In this document: piece by piece, positions 1 to 5,793 of the stretch
Layout of the letters: each line of letters starts with the position of its first letter
Position numbering within the stretch: position 1 is the stretch's first letter
Source of the DNA: an uncultured Methanomethylovorans sp.
Lineage (GTDB): Archaea; Halobacteriota; Methanosarcinia; Methanosarcinales; Methanosarcinaceae
DNA: 7,407 nucleotides
Assembly: GCA_937968035.1 (NCBI GenBank)
Contig: CALBTS010000756.1
Location: forward strand, 1 to 7,407
Reading direction: 5' to 3'
Translations under genes and position numbers: made by a program
Notes under the pieces: model-generated
Seen by the model: the letters and a program-made list of their open reading frames with translations, nothing else
Databases searched by the model: none
What the model was told of the DNA's origin: nothing

Positions 1-26
1 TAGATGCAGAATTTGAATACAGGCGT

Positions 27-497
27 TTACACAAAGTATTCTATAGACTCATTTATTAAATCGTTGGTATGGAAAAATCCTTCAAACTGCCTCTTCAACC
101 TTATTTGAGCCTCACTGATTATTCCAGTCGAATCAACATAGAAGGCTAAACTCATCCATACATTATTAGCAGCAAGGTCATGATACCTTAAAGTATCTAT
201 ACTTGATCTAATACTTTCACGGATTACATTTGTCTCACTGACATTTGTCTTCGTGGGCCAAAATGTTCCCTGCTCAACTTTATAGCCCTCTGGCGGAAAT
301 TTCTTGCCGACAAAAATAGTATCATCCTCAAGACTGAAGATAATAAATGTACTATCCTGAGTCATCTCTACTGGACCCTGATGTGGTAGTATAACTTTTA
401 TCTCATTGGATTTACTCAAATTAGTATTTGTGCAACCGATGACTATGGCTAACCCCCATATTAGACTTAATCTTCCTATTGAATTATTCTGTCTCAC
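27..497 (-). CDS. Putative lipoprotein with TonB C-terminal-like region, apparently truncated paralogue of its upstream neighbour
   Basis: 156 aa. The start is GTG (495-497); no ATG in frame would keep the signal peptide. Residues 1-22 form a lipoprotein signal (hydrophobic stretch ending V-I-G-Cys22), so the mature protein is probably membrane-anchored and faces the periplasm or the surface. The rest is clearly paralogous to the gene at 518-1063. Both share DST....L..DT.(F/Y)(V/I)GKK(F/Y)PP, an ETN..IR segment, and a beta-strand pair Y(V/M)DSTG followed by alternating charged and hydrophobic residues, which resembles the C-terminal domain of TonB energy transducers. The protein stops about 30 residues earlier than the paralogue. 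The bases just past the TAA, read in frame, give TPVFKF, which resembles PPAFKNY in the neighbour, so the stop may be a nonsense mutation. The gap to the upstream gene is 20 bp, suggesting co-transcription. The function is unknown; without the usual TonB membrane helix and proline-rich linker it is not a working TonB. Confidence 0.75.
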   Translation of the reverse strand: MRQNNSIGRLSLIWGLAIVIGCTNTNLSKSNEIKVILPHQGPVEMTQDSTFIIFSLEDDTIFVGKKFPPEGYKVEQGTFWPTKTNVSETNVIRESIRSSIDTLRYHDLAANNVWMSLAFYVDSTGIISEAQIRLKRQFEGFFHTNDLINESIEYFV

Positions 498-517
498 AAA
501 AATCAGATTAGAAAATC

Positions 518-1063
518 CTATCTGAAAAAGAAACCATGCCCCAATTTATAATAAGGGTAATTCTTAAAAGCGGGAGGGATTGTCTTTTTAAGCCCTTTAA
601 GTCCTTCACAAATACAATGAATGTATTCCTCACCAAATAAGTTTACGAATCTTTTATTCATCATAATCTCGACTTCTTTTACGGTTCCTGTAGAATCCAT
701 GTACAAATAAATTAAAAGGCCAACATGATTATCAACAAATAAATCAAAATCCTCGGGGCGAACACAAGCCCTTATTCTTTCATTTGTTTCATAATCTTCC
801 CGATATGCATTTCTCGTAGCCAAAGATTCGTAAGGATTCATCCTACTTTTATCAGGAGGGTATTTCTTCCCGATATATAATGTATCACTGTGTAAATGAT
901 AAATGTAATGAGTACTGTCGGCCTTAACTTGAATAAGGTCATGCTTTTCCCGCCATTGTGACCTTAATCTATCGTCATCATTTTTTTTCGTTGTGGAACA
1001 ACAAGACAAGAGAGTGGGTAATATTATTAATACCAACTTTGTTAATATTTCACTCTTATTCAT
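518..1063 (-). CDS. Putative lipoprotein with TonB C-terminal-like domain
   Basis: 181 aa, ATG start. The N-terminus is a lipoprotein signal with lipobox L-L-S-Cys21 (a second Cys follows), then a short polar linker (KKNDDD). Residues about 45-70 carry DSTHYIYHLHSDTLYIGKK, the segment shared with the downstream paralogue. Residues about 112-181 look like a TonB_C-type alpha/beta fold: hydrophobic strand, YMDSTGTVKEVEIM turn-strand, a helix around EEYIHCICEGLKGL, then a final strand pair after IPPAFKNYPYYK. In TonB_C families this helix and last strand carry a 'W-x-P-A...G.PV...' motif, which is only loosely kept here. It probably forms a two-gene unit with 27-497. A -7-like box lies 85 bp upstream. 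The role is unknown; the domain similarity was recognised by eye, so it suggests a fold, not a function. Confidence 0.82.
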   Translation of the reverse strand: MNKSEILTKLVLIILPTLLSCCSTTKKNDDDRLRSQWREKHDLIQVKADSTHYIYHLHSDTLYIGKKYPPDKSRMNPYESLATRNAYREDYETNERIRACVRPEDFDLFVDNHVGLLIYLYMDSTGTVKEVEIMMNKRFVNLFGEEYIHCICEGLKGLKKTIPPAFKNYPYYKLGHGFFFR

Positions 1064-1239
1064 GATAATCCGAGTTAATAAATGTCAAGAATAGTAGCAG
1101 GAAACCGATGGATTCTTAACTGCTCTCTTCTGTCAGACCCCAGTATAACAAATATAGGATTTCTTTCCTGATGATTTTTCCCGTGGTAATATCACTCAGT
1201 TTTGAGACCTAACAAGACCTCGGCAATGGCTTTCTAACG
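1064..1239. other. Intergenic leader between the 518-1063 gene and repeat copy 1
   Basis: No gene is seen in this stretch. Its middle (1129-1168) is a promoter-like module for the minus-strand gene. It matches the module upstream of 1476-2039 in three collinear blocks (TCTGTCAGAC, ACAAATATAG, TTCTTTCC) with identical spacing. The rest is AT-rich sequence without recognisable structure, running into the repeat at 1240. Confidence 0.5.
1149..1156 (-). promoter_or_regulatory. Bacteroidota-type -7 box (minus strand TATATTTG)
   Basis: On the minus strand this reads TATATTTG, an exact fit to the Bacteroidota TAnnTTTG box. It lies 85 bp upstream of the ATG at 1063, which would leave a 5' leader of roughly 80 nt. 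No convincing -33 TTTG/TTG is visible at the expected distance. Support comes from an identical box in a collinear block before the 1476-2039 gene. Confidence 0.45.
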
Positions 1240-1443
1240 GTTTTGACGGGTTAAATTGAAATTTAAATCGATTAGATCCACATGGGACTTTTCACATTCT
1301 TATTGGCCCCGACCTACGATCCTCCCACGACCCTCACCAGACCCCATCCAACATGTAGATCTCTCTTCTGAGGTCACAATTGATACAATAATTTGACCTG
1401 AGAAAAGGGAAGGTTGAGGTTGATTAGATGATTATGTCCAGAT
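1240..1443 (+). repeat. Array repeat copy 1 (full length)
   Basis: This is one of three copies with the complete left part (TTTTGACGGGTT ... TTTAAAtCGATTAGA). It continues through TTGGCCC..GACC, CCTCCCACGACCCTCACCA, the 36-bp hairpin element (1340-1375), TTGATAC, TTGACCTGAGAA and the right arm ending ATTATGTCCAG. The hairpin has one mismatch, because its right foot is GAGGTC instead of GGGGTC. It lies between the convergent-facing ends of cassettes 2 and 3, beyond the 3' end of the 1476-2039 gene. Confidence 0.88.
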
Positions 1444-1475
1444 GTCTTGGCCTAAAACGCTTCTATAGGCTGTAT

Positions 1476-2039
1476 TTACCTATGCAATATAAATATCTTA
1501 CTGTAACCTTTGCCAGAATATTTTTCGATGATCGCTGGGTCTTTAACCAGTCGGATGTACTCAAGTTCATTAAGATTTAATTTGTCGAGTTCTTCCTTTT
1601 GAATTTCCTTGTCATCAAGCAAGATCAGGACATTGTTGTCATCATTCTGCTTATGTGTTTCGAGCAGGAATAATACTTTATTGTAGTCTGTGGTGTTGTT
1701 TACATCTGCCAGGAATTGTAGGGTATTTAAAACAATAACACCTCCCTCTGCAAGGGAACCATATATTGCCTCTCCAGCATATTTCTCCAAAGTCCAGATC
1801 TCTCCGATCATGTCTTTTGATATCGGAAGCCTGTATTCCCTCATGTTTTCTTTAAAGATGTGGGGCGTCAGATCCACCACAATAATTGGCTTTTTTGAAA
1901 TCTGCCCATCTTCGGCCAACTCCTTTATTACACCAATAAGATATTCTTCGTCAGTCCCATCATCAGTTAACAAATACCTGTTCATAGAACAACCTGATAA
2001 TAAAGTAAATAAAATTAGAAGTAGAGTTAAATTTTTCAT
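1476..2039 (-). CDS. Lipoprotein with two TonB-receptor plug-like motifs
   Basis: 187 aa, ATG start. The signal sequence ends in a textbook lipobox L-S-G-Cys17. Two degenerate copies of the plug-type motif found in SusC/RagA-like receptors and at the end of many Bacteroidota BlaR1/M56 proteins are visible. The first spans about residues 50-106: KPIIVVD, then IGEIWTLEKYAGEAIYGSLA and EGGVIVLNT, compared with the family pattern 'aiYGsrganGVIiitT'. The second spans about 136-186: VLILLDDKEIQKEELDKLN, then LEYIRLVKDPAIIEKYSGKG ending in KIFILHR. No beta-barrel or peptidase region is present, so this is a free-standing lipidated plug-like protein. It could partner with an outer-membrane receptor or sensor, but no such gene is in the window. 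A -7-like box lies 42 bp upstream, and repeats flank the gene on both sides. Confidence 0.85.
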   Translation of the reverse strand: MKNLTLLLILFTLLSGCSMNRYLLTDDGTDEEYLIGVIKELAEDGQISKKPIIVVDLTPHIFKENMREYRLPISKDMIGEIWTLEKYAGEAIYGSLAEGGVIVLNTLQFLADVNNTTDYNKVLFLLETHKQNDDNNVLILLDDKEIQKEELDKLNLNELEYIRLVKDPAIIEKYSGKGYSKIFILHR

Positions 2040-2081
2040 ATTTTCAATTTTATTTTACCCATCTGTCAGACTATCTTATTA

Positions 2082-2089
2082 CAAATATA
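2082..2089 (-). promoter_or_regulatory. Bacteroidota-type -7 box (minus strand TATATTTG)
   Basis: This is an exact TAnnTTTG match on the minus strand, 42 bp upstream of the ATG at 2039. It sits in a block shared with the region before the 518-1063 gene: TCTGTCAGAC at 2062-2071, ACAAATATAG at 2081-2090, TTCTTTCC at 2094-2101, with the same spacing as at 1129-1168. No clear -33 element is present. Confidence 0.5.
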
Positions 2090-2162
2090 GCTTTTCTTTC
2101 CATGGTTTCTTTTCACTTGTAAACCCAGCTACTGACAAAGAACACGGTCATACAGAATCCTT

Positions 2163-2184
2163 TTCAATGACGACCGTCATTGAA
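2163..2184. promoter_or_regulatory. 22-bp perfect dyad (TTCAATGACG-AC-CGTCATTGAA)
   Basis: Two 10-base arms are separated by 2 bases. The dyad lies about 75 bp upstream of the -7-like box serving the 1476-2039 gene, on the side away from the gene, so it could be an operator for a dimeric regulator. On the plus strand it is followed by CTTTTT, so a rho-independent terminator reading left to right is an alternative. No plus-strand gene ends just before it, which makes the terminator reading less likely. Confidence 0.4.
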
Positions 2185-2220
2185 CTTTTTATATGATCCA
2201 ATAGCCGAAAACTTTTAACG

Positions 2221-2362
2221 ATCTGGTGGGTCCAAACTGACGATACACCCACGACCCTCACCAGACCCCATCCAACCTGTAGATCTCTCTTCTGGGGTCA
2301 GATTTGATACATTAAATTGACCTGAGAAAGGGGAGGCTGGGGATGGTTTGAAAATTATGTAC
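2221..2362 (+). repeat. Array repeat copy 2 (lacks most of the left part)
   Basis: The shared sequence starts around CTGGTGGGTCCAAACTGACG. It continues through CACGACCCTCACCA, the 36-bp hairpin element (2264-2299, feet GACCCC/GGGGTC), ATTTGATAC, TTGACCTGAGAAAGGGG and the right arm to ATTATG. Its hairpin interior is nearly identical to that of copy 1 (one base differs over 24), so these two copies are the closest pair. The left TTTTGACGGGTT block is not recognisable here. Confidence 0.88.
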
Positions 2363-2374
2363 TTGTTTCTAGGG

Positions 2375-2388
2375 TCGGGAATTCCCGA
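2375..2388. other. 14-bp perfect palindrome TCGGGAATTCCCGA
   Basis: This perfect palindrome sits between repeat copy 2 and the stop codon of the 2399-2995 gene (10 bp past the stop on the minus strand). It could help to end transcription, but no T-tract follows it on the minus strand, so an intrinsic terminator is not supported. Confidence 0.3.
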
Positions 2389-2398
2389 AGTAGATAAA

Positions 2399-2995
2399 CT
2401 ACAAATCCTCGATTGCCTTCGCTTTTATAATGTCGCCATTGATTTTATCATAATACGCTAACATTACATAACAGCTCATAACTCCATCGTGATCAATTGA
2501 CAGCTGAATACTTCCCTTCTCAGTTTCAAATGTTGTATAATACATGCAGTTATCAAACTTGACATCATGCATTTTCGAAAAATCATCACTAGGTGTCCCG
2601 CCATTGAATTTCTCGACACACTCTGACGGCTCGCCATATTTTTCAGTTAGCATTTCTTTCAATGAGAAGTAATTAGATGAAAGGTTCGACCAAGTATCCC
2701 ATTCGGGAAATATCACTTTTATTGTGCTGACTAAATCCTTCTGTTTAAGCGTTACTACTCCTACAGTGCAATTTTTATATGAAGCAAAGTCACCTTTAAG
2801 TATTGCAATGCCATCTTCAGTACCCATGTGCACAAATCCATTCTTCTTCATCTTTAAAACATACTCATTAAGTGTTCCGTCAATAGGGACTCCTTTGAAT
2901 ACGAGATGGGGAGATAAATCTGAAGTGTTTTGAACCTGAGCAAAGGAGATTACAGAAATAATTACAAAAGCTAATGAGATAATTGTCTTCTTCAT
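2399..2995 (-). CDS. Secreted protein of an uncharacterised Bacteroidota family
   Basis: 198 aa, ATG start. Residues 1-19 are a Sec signal peptide (KK, hydrophobic core, S-F-A before Gln20), with no lipobox, so the product is probably periplasmic or exported. The mature part looks globular: HLVFKGVPIDGTLNEYV (30-46), a Gly/Asp-rich segment ILKGDFASYKNCTVGVV (65-81), KVIFPEWDTWSNL (93-105), LKEMLTEKYGEP (112-123) and a C-terminal YYDKINGD region (181-188). Three cysteines (76, 126, 150) lie in the exported domain, plus Cys175. I recognise the overall pattern as a recurrent hypothetical family in Bacteroidota but know of no assigned function. The gene stands alone between repeat copies 2 and 3 and is transcribed against the repeat orientation. 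Confidence 0.85.
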   Translation of the reverse strand: MKKTIISLAFVIISVISFAQVQNTSDLSPHLVFKGVPIDGTLNEYVLKMKKNGFVHMGTEDGIAILKGDFASYKNCTVGVVTLKQKDLVSTIKVIFPEWDTWSNLSSNYFSLKEMLTEKYGEPSECVEKFNGGTPSDDFSKMHDVKFDNCMYYTTFETEKGSIQLSIDHDGVMSCYVMLAYYDKINGDIIKAKAIEDL

Positions 2996-3172
2996 ATCTA
3001 TATATTTTTGTTAATCATCTGTCAATCAAATATTTTAATTATACGCTCTCACTTTCAGACTTCAAGTTATCAAAATTCAGTTTCTTACACAATTAACTGA
3101 TATGCCAATAAAATATTTCATATGTTTGGTTACCCGTATGAGCCGTGGAGCAGACTTTCTATTTCTCTTGAT
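2996..3172. other. Intergenic leader upstream of the 2399-2995 gene
   Basis: This AT-rich stretch holds no gene. A weaker -7-like site (minus strand AATATTTG, one mismatch to TAnnTTTG) is at 3027-3034, 31 bp before the ATG. CATCTGTCA at 3016-3024 repeats the block seen before the 1476-2039 gene, but its spacing to the box is not conserved. The short open frame beginning near 3122 runs into repeat copy 3 and is not a credible gene. Confidence 0.4.
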
Positions 3173-3363
3173 AGGTTCTATGGAAATTTAAACTCCATTA
3201 ACAGACCTTTTTTTATATTCGTTCAGGTTGGCCCAAACCGACGATCCTCTCCGACTCTCACCAGACCCCATCCGACATGGAGATCGGGTCGCTGGGGTCG
3301 GATTTGATACCTTAACTTGACCTGAGAAGGGGAGGTTGGGGATGGGTTGAAGGTTATGGCCAG
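3173..3363 (+). repeat. Array repeat copy 3
   Basis: The left part is partly preserved: AGGTTCTATGGAAATTTAAA ... TTAACAGACCT aligns with the matching part of copy 5. The shared core follows: GGTTGGCCCAAACCGACGAT, the 36-bp hairpin element (3264-3299, feet GACCCC/GGGGTC), GGATTTGATACCTTAACTTG, ACCTGAGAAGGGGAGGTTGG and GGTTATGGCCAG. The hairpin interior differs from the other copies (it carries CGAC ... GTCG), and the central AGATCT has become AGATCG. Similarity to copy 4 may run about 15 bp further right (..AATGGGG). Confidence 0.88.
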
Positions 3364-3396
3364 ATAACAATGGGGTAAGACATTTTAATTTCCTTC

Positions 3397-3409
3397 TCGT
3401 CTAAGACGA
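3397..3409. promoter_or_regulatory. Short dyad before the FISUMP gene (TCGTCT-A-AGACGA)
   Basis: Two 6-base arms surround a single base, 51 bp upstream of the ATG at 3461 and just upstream of a weak -7-like TATCTTTA (3420-3427). The position would suit an operator, but a dyad this short can occur by chance. Confidence 0.25.
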
Positions 3410-3460
3410 CATCTTTTAGTATCTTTATAACTTAGTTAGTTACTTGCAAATCTTACTACT

Positions 3461-4435
3461 ATGAAAGTTTCCAAGGTTTTTACCCCAGTATGTATATTAG
3501 GACTTGTAGTCGTTATGGTTTCTTGTGAAAAGAAAGAAGTTCCAACTGTTATAACCACTGAGATAACCGCTATCACAGCTACAACAGCAACAAGCGGGGG
3601 AACAATAAATGATGAAGGGTCTGGCACTGTTGTCGAACGTGGGATCTGCTGGAGCGAGGGGACAACACCTACTATTGAAGACGACCATACATTGGATGGT
3701 GGAGGAGTAGGTACATTCATCAGCATTATGGATAATTTGGATCCTGTTACAAACTATTACGTCAGAGCCTACGCCAAAAATGAAGCAGGAATCGGTTATG
3801 GCATGGCAATGGCTTTTCAGACTCTGGGTTCTGCACTTGAAGTACAGGACATCGATGGGAATGTATATGACGTTATTAACATTGGCACTCAATTTTGGAT
3901 GGCAGATAATTTGAAAACCACCAAATACTTAAATGGCGATCTAATTGGTACTACTACTCCTTCAACCTTAGATTTATCAAGTGAACCAACCCCTCATTAT
4001 CAATGGGCTTACAATGGCACTGAGAGCAGCGTAGATACTTACGGCAGATTGTATACCTGGTATACGGTAGCTGACAATCGAGGAATTTGCCCAGAAGGGT
4101 GGCATGTACCAACAGATGAAGAATGGTCTACCCTGATAAATTTTTTGAGTGGGGAACTCTCTGCAGGAGGGAAAATGAAGGAAGAAGGATCAGCACATTG
4201 GATTAGTCCTAATATAGGTGCTACTAACTCTAGCGGCTTTACAGGGCTACCAGGTGGATGTCGGCTCAGTAGTTCATTTAGCGCCCTAGGAGATTTCGGA
4301 TATTTTTGGTCTAAAACTGCTTCGGGTTCTACAAGTGCTTGGATTCGTGAATTAGATCGAGGAGACACCAAAGTGAGAAGGATGGAGTCTCCTAAGATGC
4401 AGGGATTTTCAGTACGTTGCATAAAGGACAACTAA
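3461..4435 (+). CDS. Fn3-like / FISUMP-domain lipoprotein
   Basis: 324 aa, ATG start. The signal sequence ends M-V-S-Cys22, an acceptable lipobox, so the product is probably a lipid-anchored envelope or surface protein. Residues about 28-122 are an Fn3-like module of the Bacteroidota 'ERG(V/I)CWS ... YYVRAYA.N.AG..YG' kind (ERGICWSEGTTPTI at 59-72, YYVRAYAKNEAGIGYG at 99-114). Residues about 129-323 are a FISUMP domain (Fibrobacter succinogenes major paralogous domain): DGNVYDVINIGTQFWMADNL at 132-151, YGRLYTW at 194-200, CPEGWHVPTDEEW at 210-222, GFTGLPGG at 259-266, and the terminal GFSVRC at 315-320. The length and domain order are typical of the family and the gene looks intact. The family's function is not established, though adhesion or surface roles are often suggested. 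It is the sole gene between repeat copies 3 and 4. Confidence 0.93.
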   Translation: MKVSKVFTPVCILGLVVVMVSCEKKEVPTVITTEITAITATTATSGGTINDEGSGTVVERGICWSEGTTPTIEDDHTLDGGGVGTFISIMDNLDPVTNYYVRAYAKNEAGIGYGMAMAFQTLGSALEVQDIDGNVYDVINIGTQFWMADNLKTTKYLNGDLIGTTTPSTLDLSSEPTPHYQWAYNGTESSVDTYGRLYTWYTVADNRGICPEGWHVPTDEEWSTLINFLSGELSAGGKMKEEGSAHWISPNIGATNSSGFTGLPGGCRLSSSFSALGDFGYFWSKTASGSTSAWIRELDRGDTKVRRMESPKMQGFSVRCIKDN

Positions 4436-4470
4436 CACAGACAATATCCATTTTTAAACAGAAATGTAAG

Positions 4471-4621
4471 TTTTTCTATTCTGGGTAGCCCAGACCTTCG
4501 ATCCTCCCCCGACCCTCACCGAACCCCATCCAGCAGGAAGATCTTCCTGCTGGGGTCAGATTTGATACCTTAACATGACCTGAGAAAGGGAGATTGGGGA
4601 TGGGTTGAAGATTATGGCCAG
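4471..4621 (+). repeat. Array repeat copy 4, with the most perfect hairpin
   Basis: The left part is short (TTTTTCTATTCTGGGTAGCC), followed by CAGACC..CGATCCTCC, GACCCTCACC, the 36-bp element (4522-4557), TTTGATACCTTAACATGACC, TGAGAAAGGGAGATTGGGG and ATTATGGCCAG. Here the hairpin interior has become an uninterrupted 24-bp palindrome (4530-4553), half-site CCAGCAGGAAGA, centred on AGATCT. The left foot is AACCCC rather than GACCCC. Confidence 0.88.
4530..4553. repeat. 24-bp perfect palindrome at the centre of repeat copy 4
   Basis: CCAGCAGGAAGA is followed directly by its own reverse complement. As single-stranded DNA or RNA it would fold into a stem of about 10 bp with a 4-base loop. Other copies have the same length here but far less internal pairing, so this is the strongest structure in the array. 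Confidence 0.9.
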
Positions 4622-4727
4622 TTATTGGGGGAAGGGAACACACTTTTCTAATAATGACAATTCCACTTTTTTATTTTGATCTGTCTGTTTAGCTTTACAC
4701 ATATTCAGTGGGCTTAAAAGAATTTTA

Positions 4728-5012
4728 ATGATGGTACGACATTACGGAAATTCAGTCAGAGGGAAAAATATTACGGAACACCCTTTCCCATGGAGCGATG
4801 TCAAGGCCTGCATGGATAACATACTCGACAGTAAAGAATTTCTCGGTCATCTCAATTGCCCTAAATGTGGTCGTGATTCAGATAAGTTAACATGGATAGA
4901 TTTTGCAAGCAATGATTGGACTTGGGCTCATCTATGCGGTAGAAAGGGACCATTATCAATATGTCCCCAATGCAATATTCAAGTTGAGTTTATCTGTGAT
5001 GTTATGAATTAA
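4728..5012 (+). CDS. Small zinc-ribbon-like protein of unknown function
   Basis: 94 aa. The start is one of two adjacent ATGs (4728 or 4731). There is no signal peptide or membrane segment, so the protein is probably cytoplasmic. The C-terminal half carries paired cysteine knuckles: CPKC at 44-47 and CPQC at 79-82, with Cys70 in LCGRKGPLSI and a terminal Cys90, arranged like a four-cysteine zinc ribbon. Between them lies an aromatic-rich stretch (WIDFASNDWTWAHLCGRKG, 56-74), followed by QVEF near the end. I recognise the pattern 'CP.CG....W..F.S..WTW..LCGR.G.L..C..C..QVEF' as a recurrent small hypothetical family in Bacteroidota. Nucleic-acid or protein binding is a guess from the ribbon. It is the only gene between repeat copies 4 and 5. 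Confidence 0.8.
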   Translation: MMVRHYGNSVRGKNITEHPFPWSDVKACMDNILDSKEFLGHLNCPKCGRDSDKLTWIDFASNDWTWAHLCGRKGPLSICPQCNIQVEFICDVMN

Positions 5013-5024
5013 CATACAGTTAAT

Positions 5025-5208
5025 GGTTTTGACGGGTTCTCTTGTAATTTAAACCGATTAGACAGACCTATTGGTTTTCCAATCTGGTTGGCCCAGAACG
5101 ACTATCATGTCAGGACAAAGGTAGACCAAGCTAACGAGGTTTTGTTGTCTGTGGCGTCAAATACGATGGGATTCGGATTAATTCAGGGTCGACGGGGAAG
5201 TTGGTCTA
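5025..5208 (+). repeat. Array repeat copy 5, diverged and without the 36-bp hairpin
   Basis: The left part is excellent: GGTTTTGACGGGTTCTCTTG, TAATTTAAACCGATTAGACA, GACCTA, then CTGGTTGGCCCAGA up to about 5100. The middle is replaced, with no GACCCC/AGATCT/GGGGTC element. Weak right-arm similarity returns as GGGATTCGGATTAA (around 5168-5181) and GGGGAAGTTGG (5194-5204; other copies have GGGGAGGTTGG). TAGACCAA (5122-5129) pairs with TTGGTCTA (5201-5208), so outer arms still exist with different sequence. The left half is certain; the right boundary is an estimate. Confidence 0.65.
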
Positions 5209-5303
5209 AGATCACTCCAAATTCTGTTCCCCTAATCCTGGGGTGTTAATTCACAATTTCTTATCTTTATTTCTTGCGTTTTAAGCTAATCGGAAACAAA
5301 AAG
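5209..5303. other. Leader between repeat copy 5 and the 5304-5753 gene
   Basis: This stretch holds a small stem, CCCC (5229-5232) / GGGG (5240-5243), with a 7-base loop, then AT-rich sequence up to the gene. There is no T-tract and no clear -7 box. An in-frame TTG at 5274 could extend the following gene by 10 residues but is not preferred. Confidence 0.3.
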
Positions 5304-5753
5304 ATGGATGCTATTTTGTTCAGCGCTAATCTGAGGTTAGTAGAAATAAAGCCCGCTATTAATCATTTATTATCCAACGAGGAACTGTATTGGGAGGTCG
5401 GATTTAAAATTAATCCACAACGCTTTAAATACCCAATGTTTGGGTTTATCCACATTTGTGGAAGCGAGGTTTGCCACAGAGTTATTATAAACAATATTAT
5501 TGGCTTTTCACGGAGTCATTATGAAGACAAGGAATTATCTCGGCGAGTTAAACCACCCGAATGGATAGAGGAATGGAGGATTAACAAAAATAATATCTGT
5601 AATTATCACTGGAAGAGCGTATTTGTTATAATGTATATTGAGAGCATGTCATTTGACACTAACAAATTTCTCAAGTACGAAGGAGGCCTTGTTACGAAAG
5701 CCCCCCAAAATTATGTCAGGGTAGTGAATCCTATACTCCATCTTTCTACCTGA
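5304..5753 (+). CDS. Hypothetical protein, unrecognised family
   Basis: 149 aa from the ATG at 5304; an in-frame TTG at 5274 would add 10 residues, but ATG is the usual choice. No signal peptide or membrane helix is seen. The protein looks compact and soluble, with alternating strands (FGFIHICGSEVCHRVIINNI, about 46-65; KSVFVIMYIES, 104-114), a basic/acidic mid-section (SHYEDKELSRRVKPPEWIEE, 71-90) and a C-terminal KYEGGLVTKAPQNYVRVVNP (124-143). The layout of a strand, 'IIGFS..HYE', 'PPEWIEEW' and further strands is faintly reminiscent of small PUA-like/EVE-like nucleic-acid-binding folds, but this is weak and I would not name it so. It is the only gene between repeat copies 5 and 6. Coding is supported by length and by plausible amino-acid composition. 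Confidence 0.7.
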   Translation: MDAILFSANLRLVEIKPAINHLLSNEELYWEVGFKINPQRFKYPMFGFIHICGSEVCHRVIINNIIGFSRSHYEDKELSRRVKPPEWIEEWRINKNNICNYHWKSVFVIMYIESMSFDTNKFLKYEGGLVTKAPQNYVRVVNPILHLST

Positions 5754-5793
5754 ACATAGGCTTTGGCCAGACCGTTGAAATGACTCTCCCAAA

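Noticed and set aside
1690..2196. Long plus-strand open frame antisense to the plug-like lipoprotein
   Set aside because: It runs over the minus-strand gene and its promoter; the opposite strand has a lipoprotein signal and recognisable motifs, so this is a shadow.
2375..2388. Intrinsic terminator for the 2399-2995 gene
   Set aside because: The 14-bp palindrome is well placed, but no T-tract follows on the minus strand.
3122..3370. Short open frames on both strands across repeat copy 3
   Set aside because: They overlap each other and the structured repeat, have Pro/Arg/Ser-rich composition typical of repeat read-through, and equivalent frames are not kept in other copies.
3436..4431. Minus-strand open frames inside the FISUMP gene
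   Set aside because: They are antisense to a confidently recognised domain and show no family features of their own.
5274..5303. TTG start extending the 5304-5753 gene by 10 residues
   Set aside because: An in-frame ATG follows at 5304; the extra residues look unremarkable and no ribosome-binding sequence favours the TTG.
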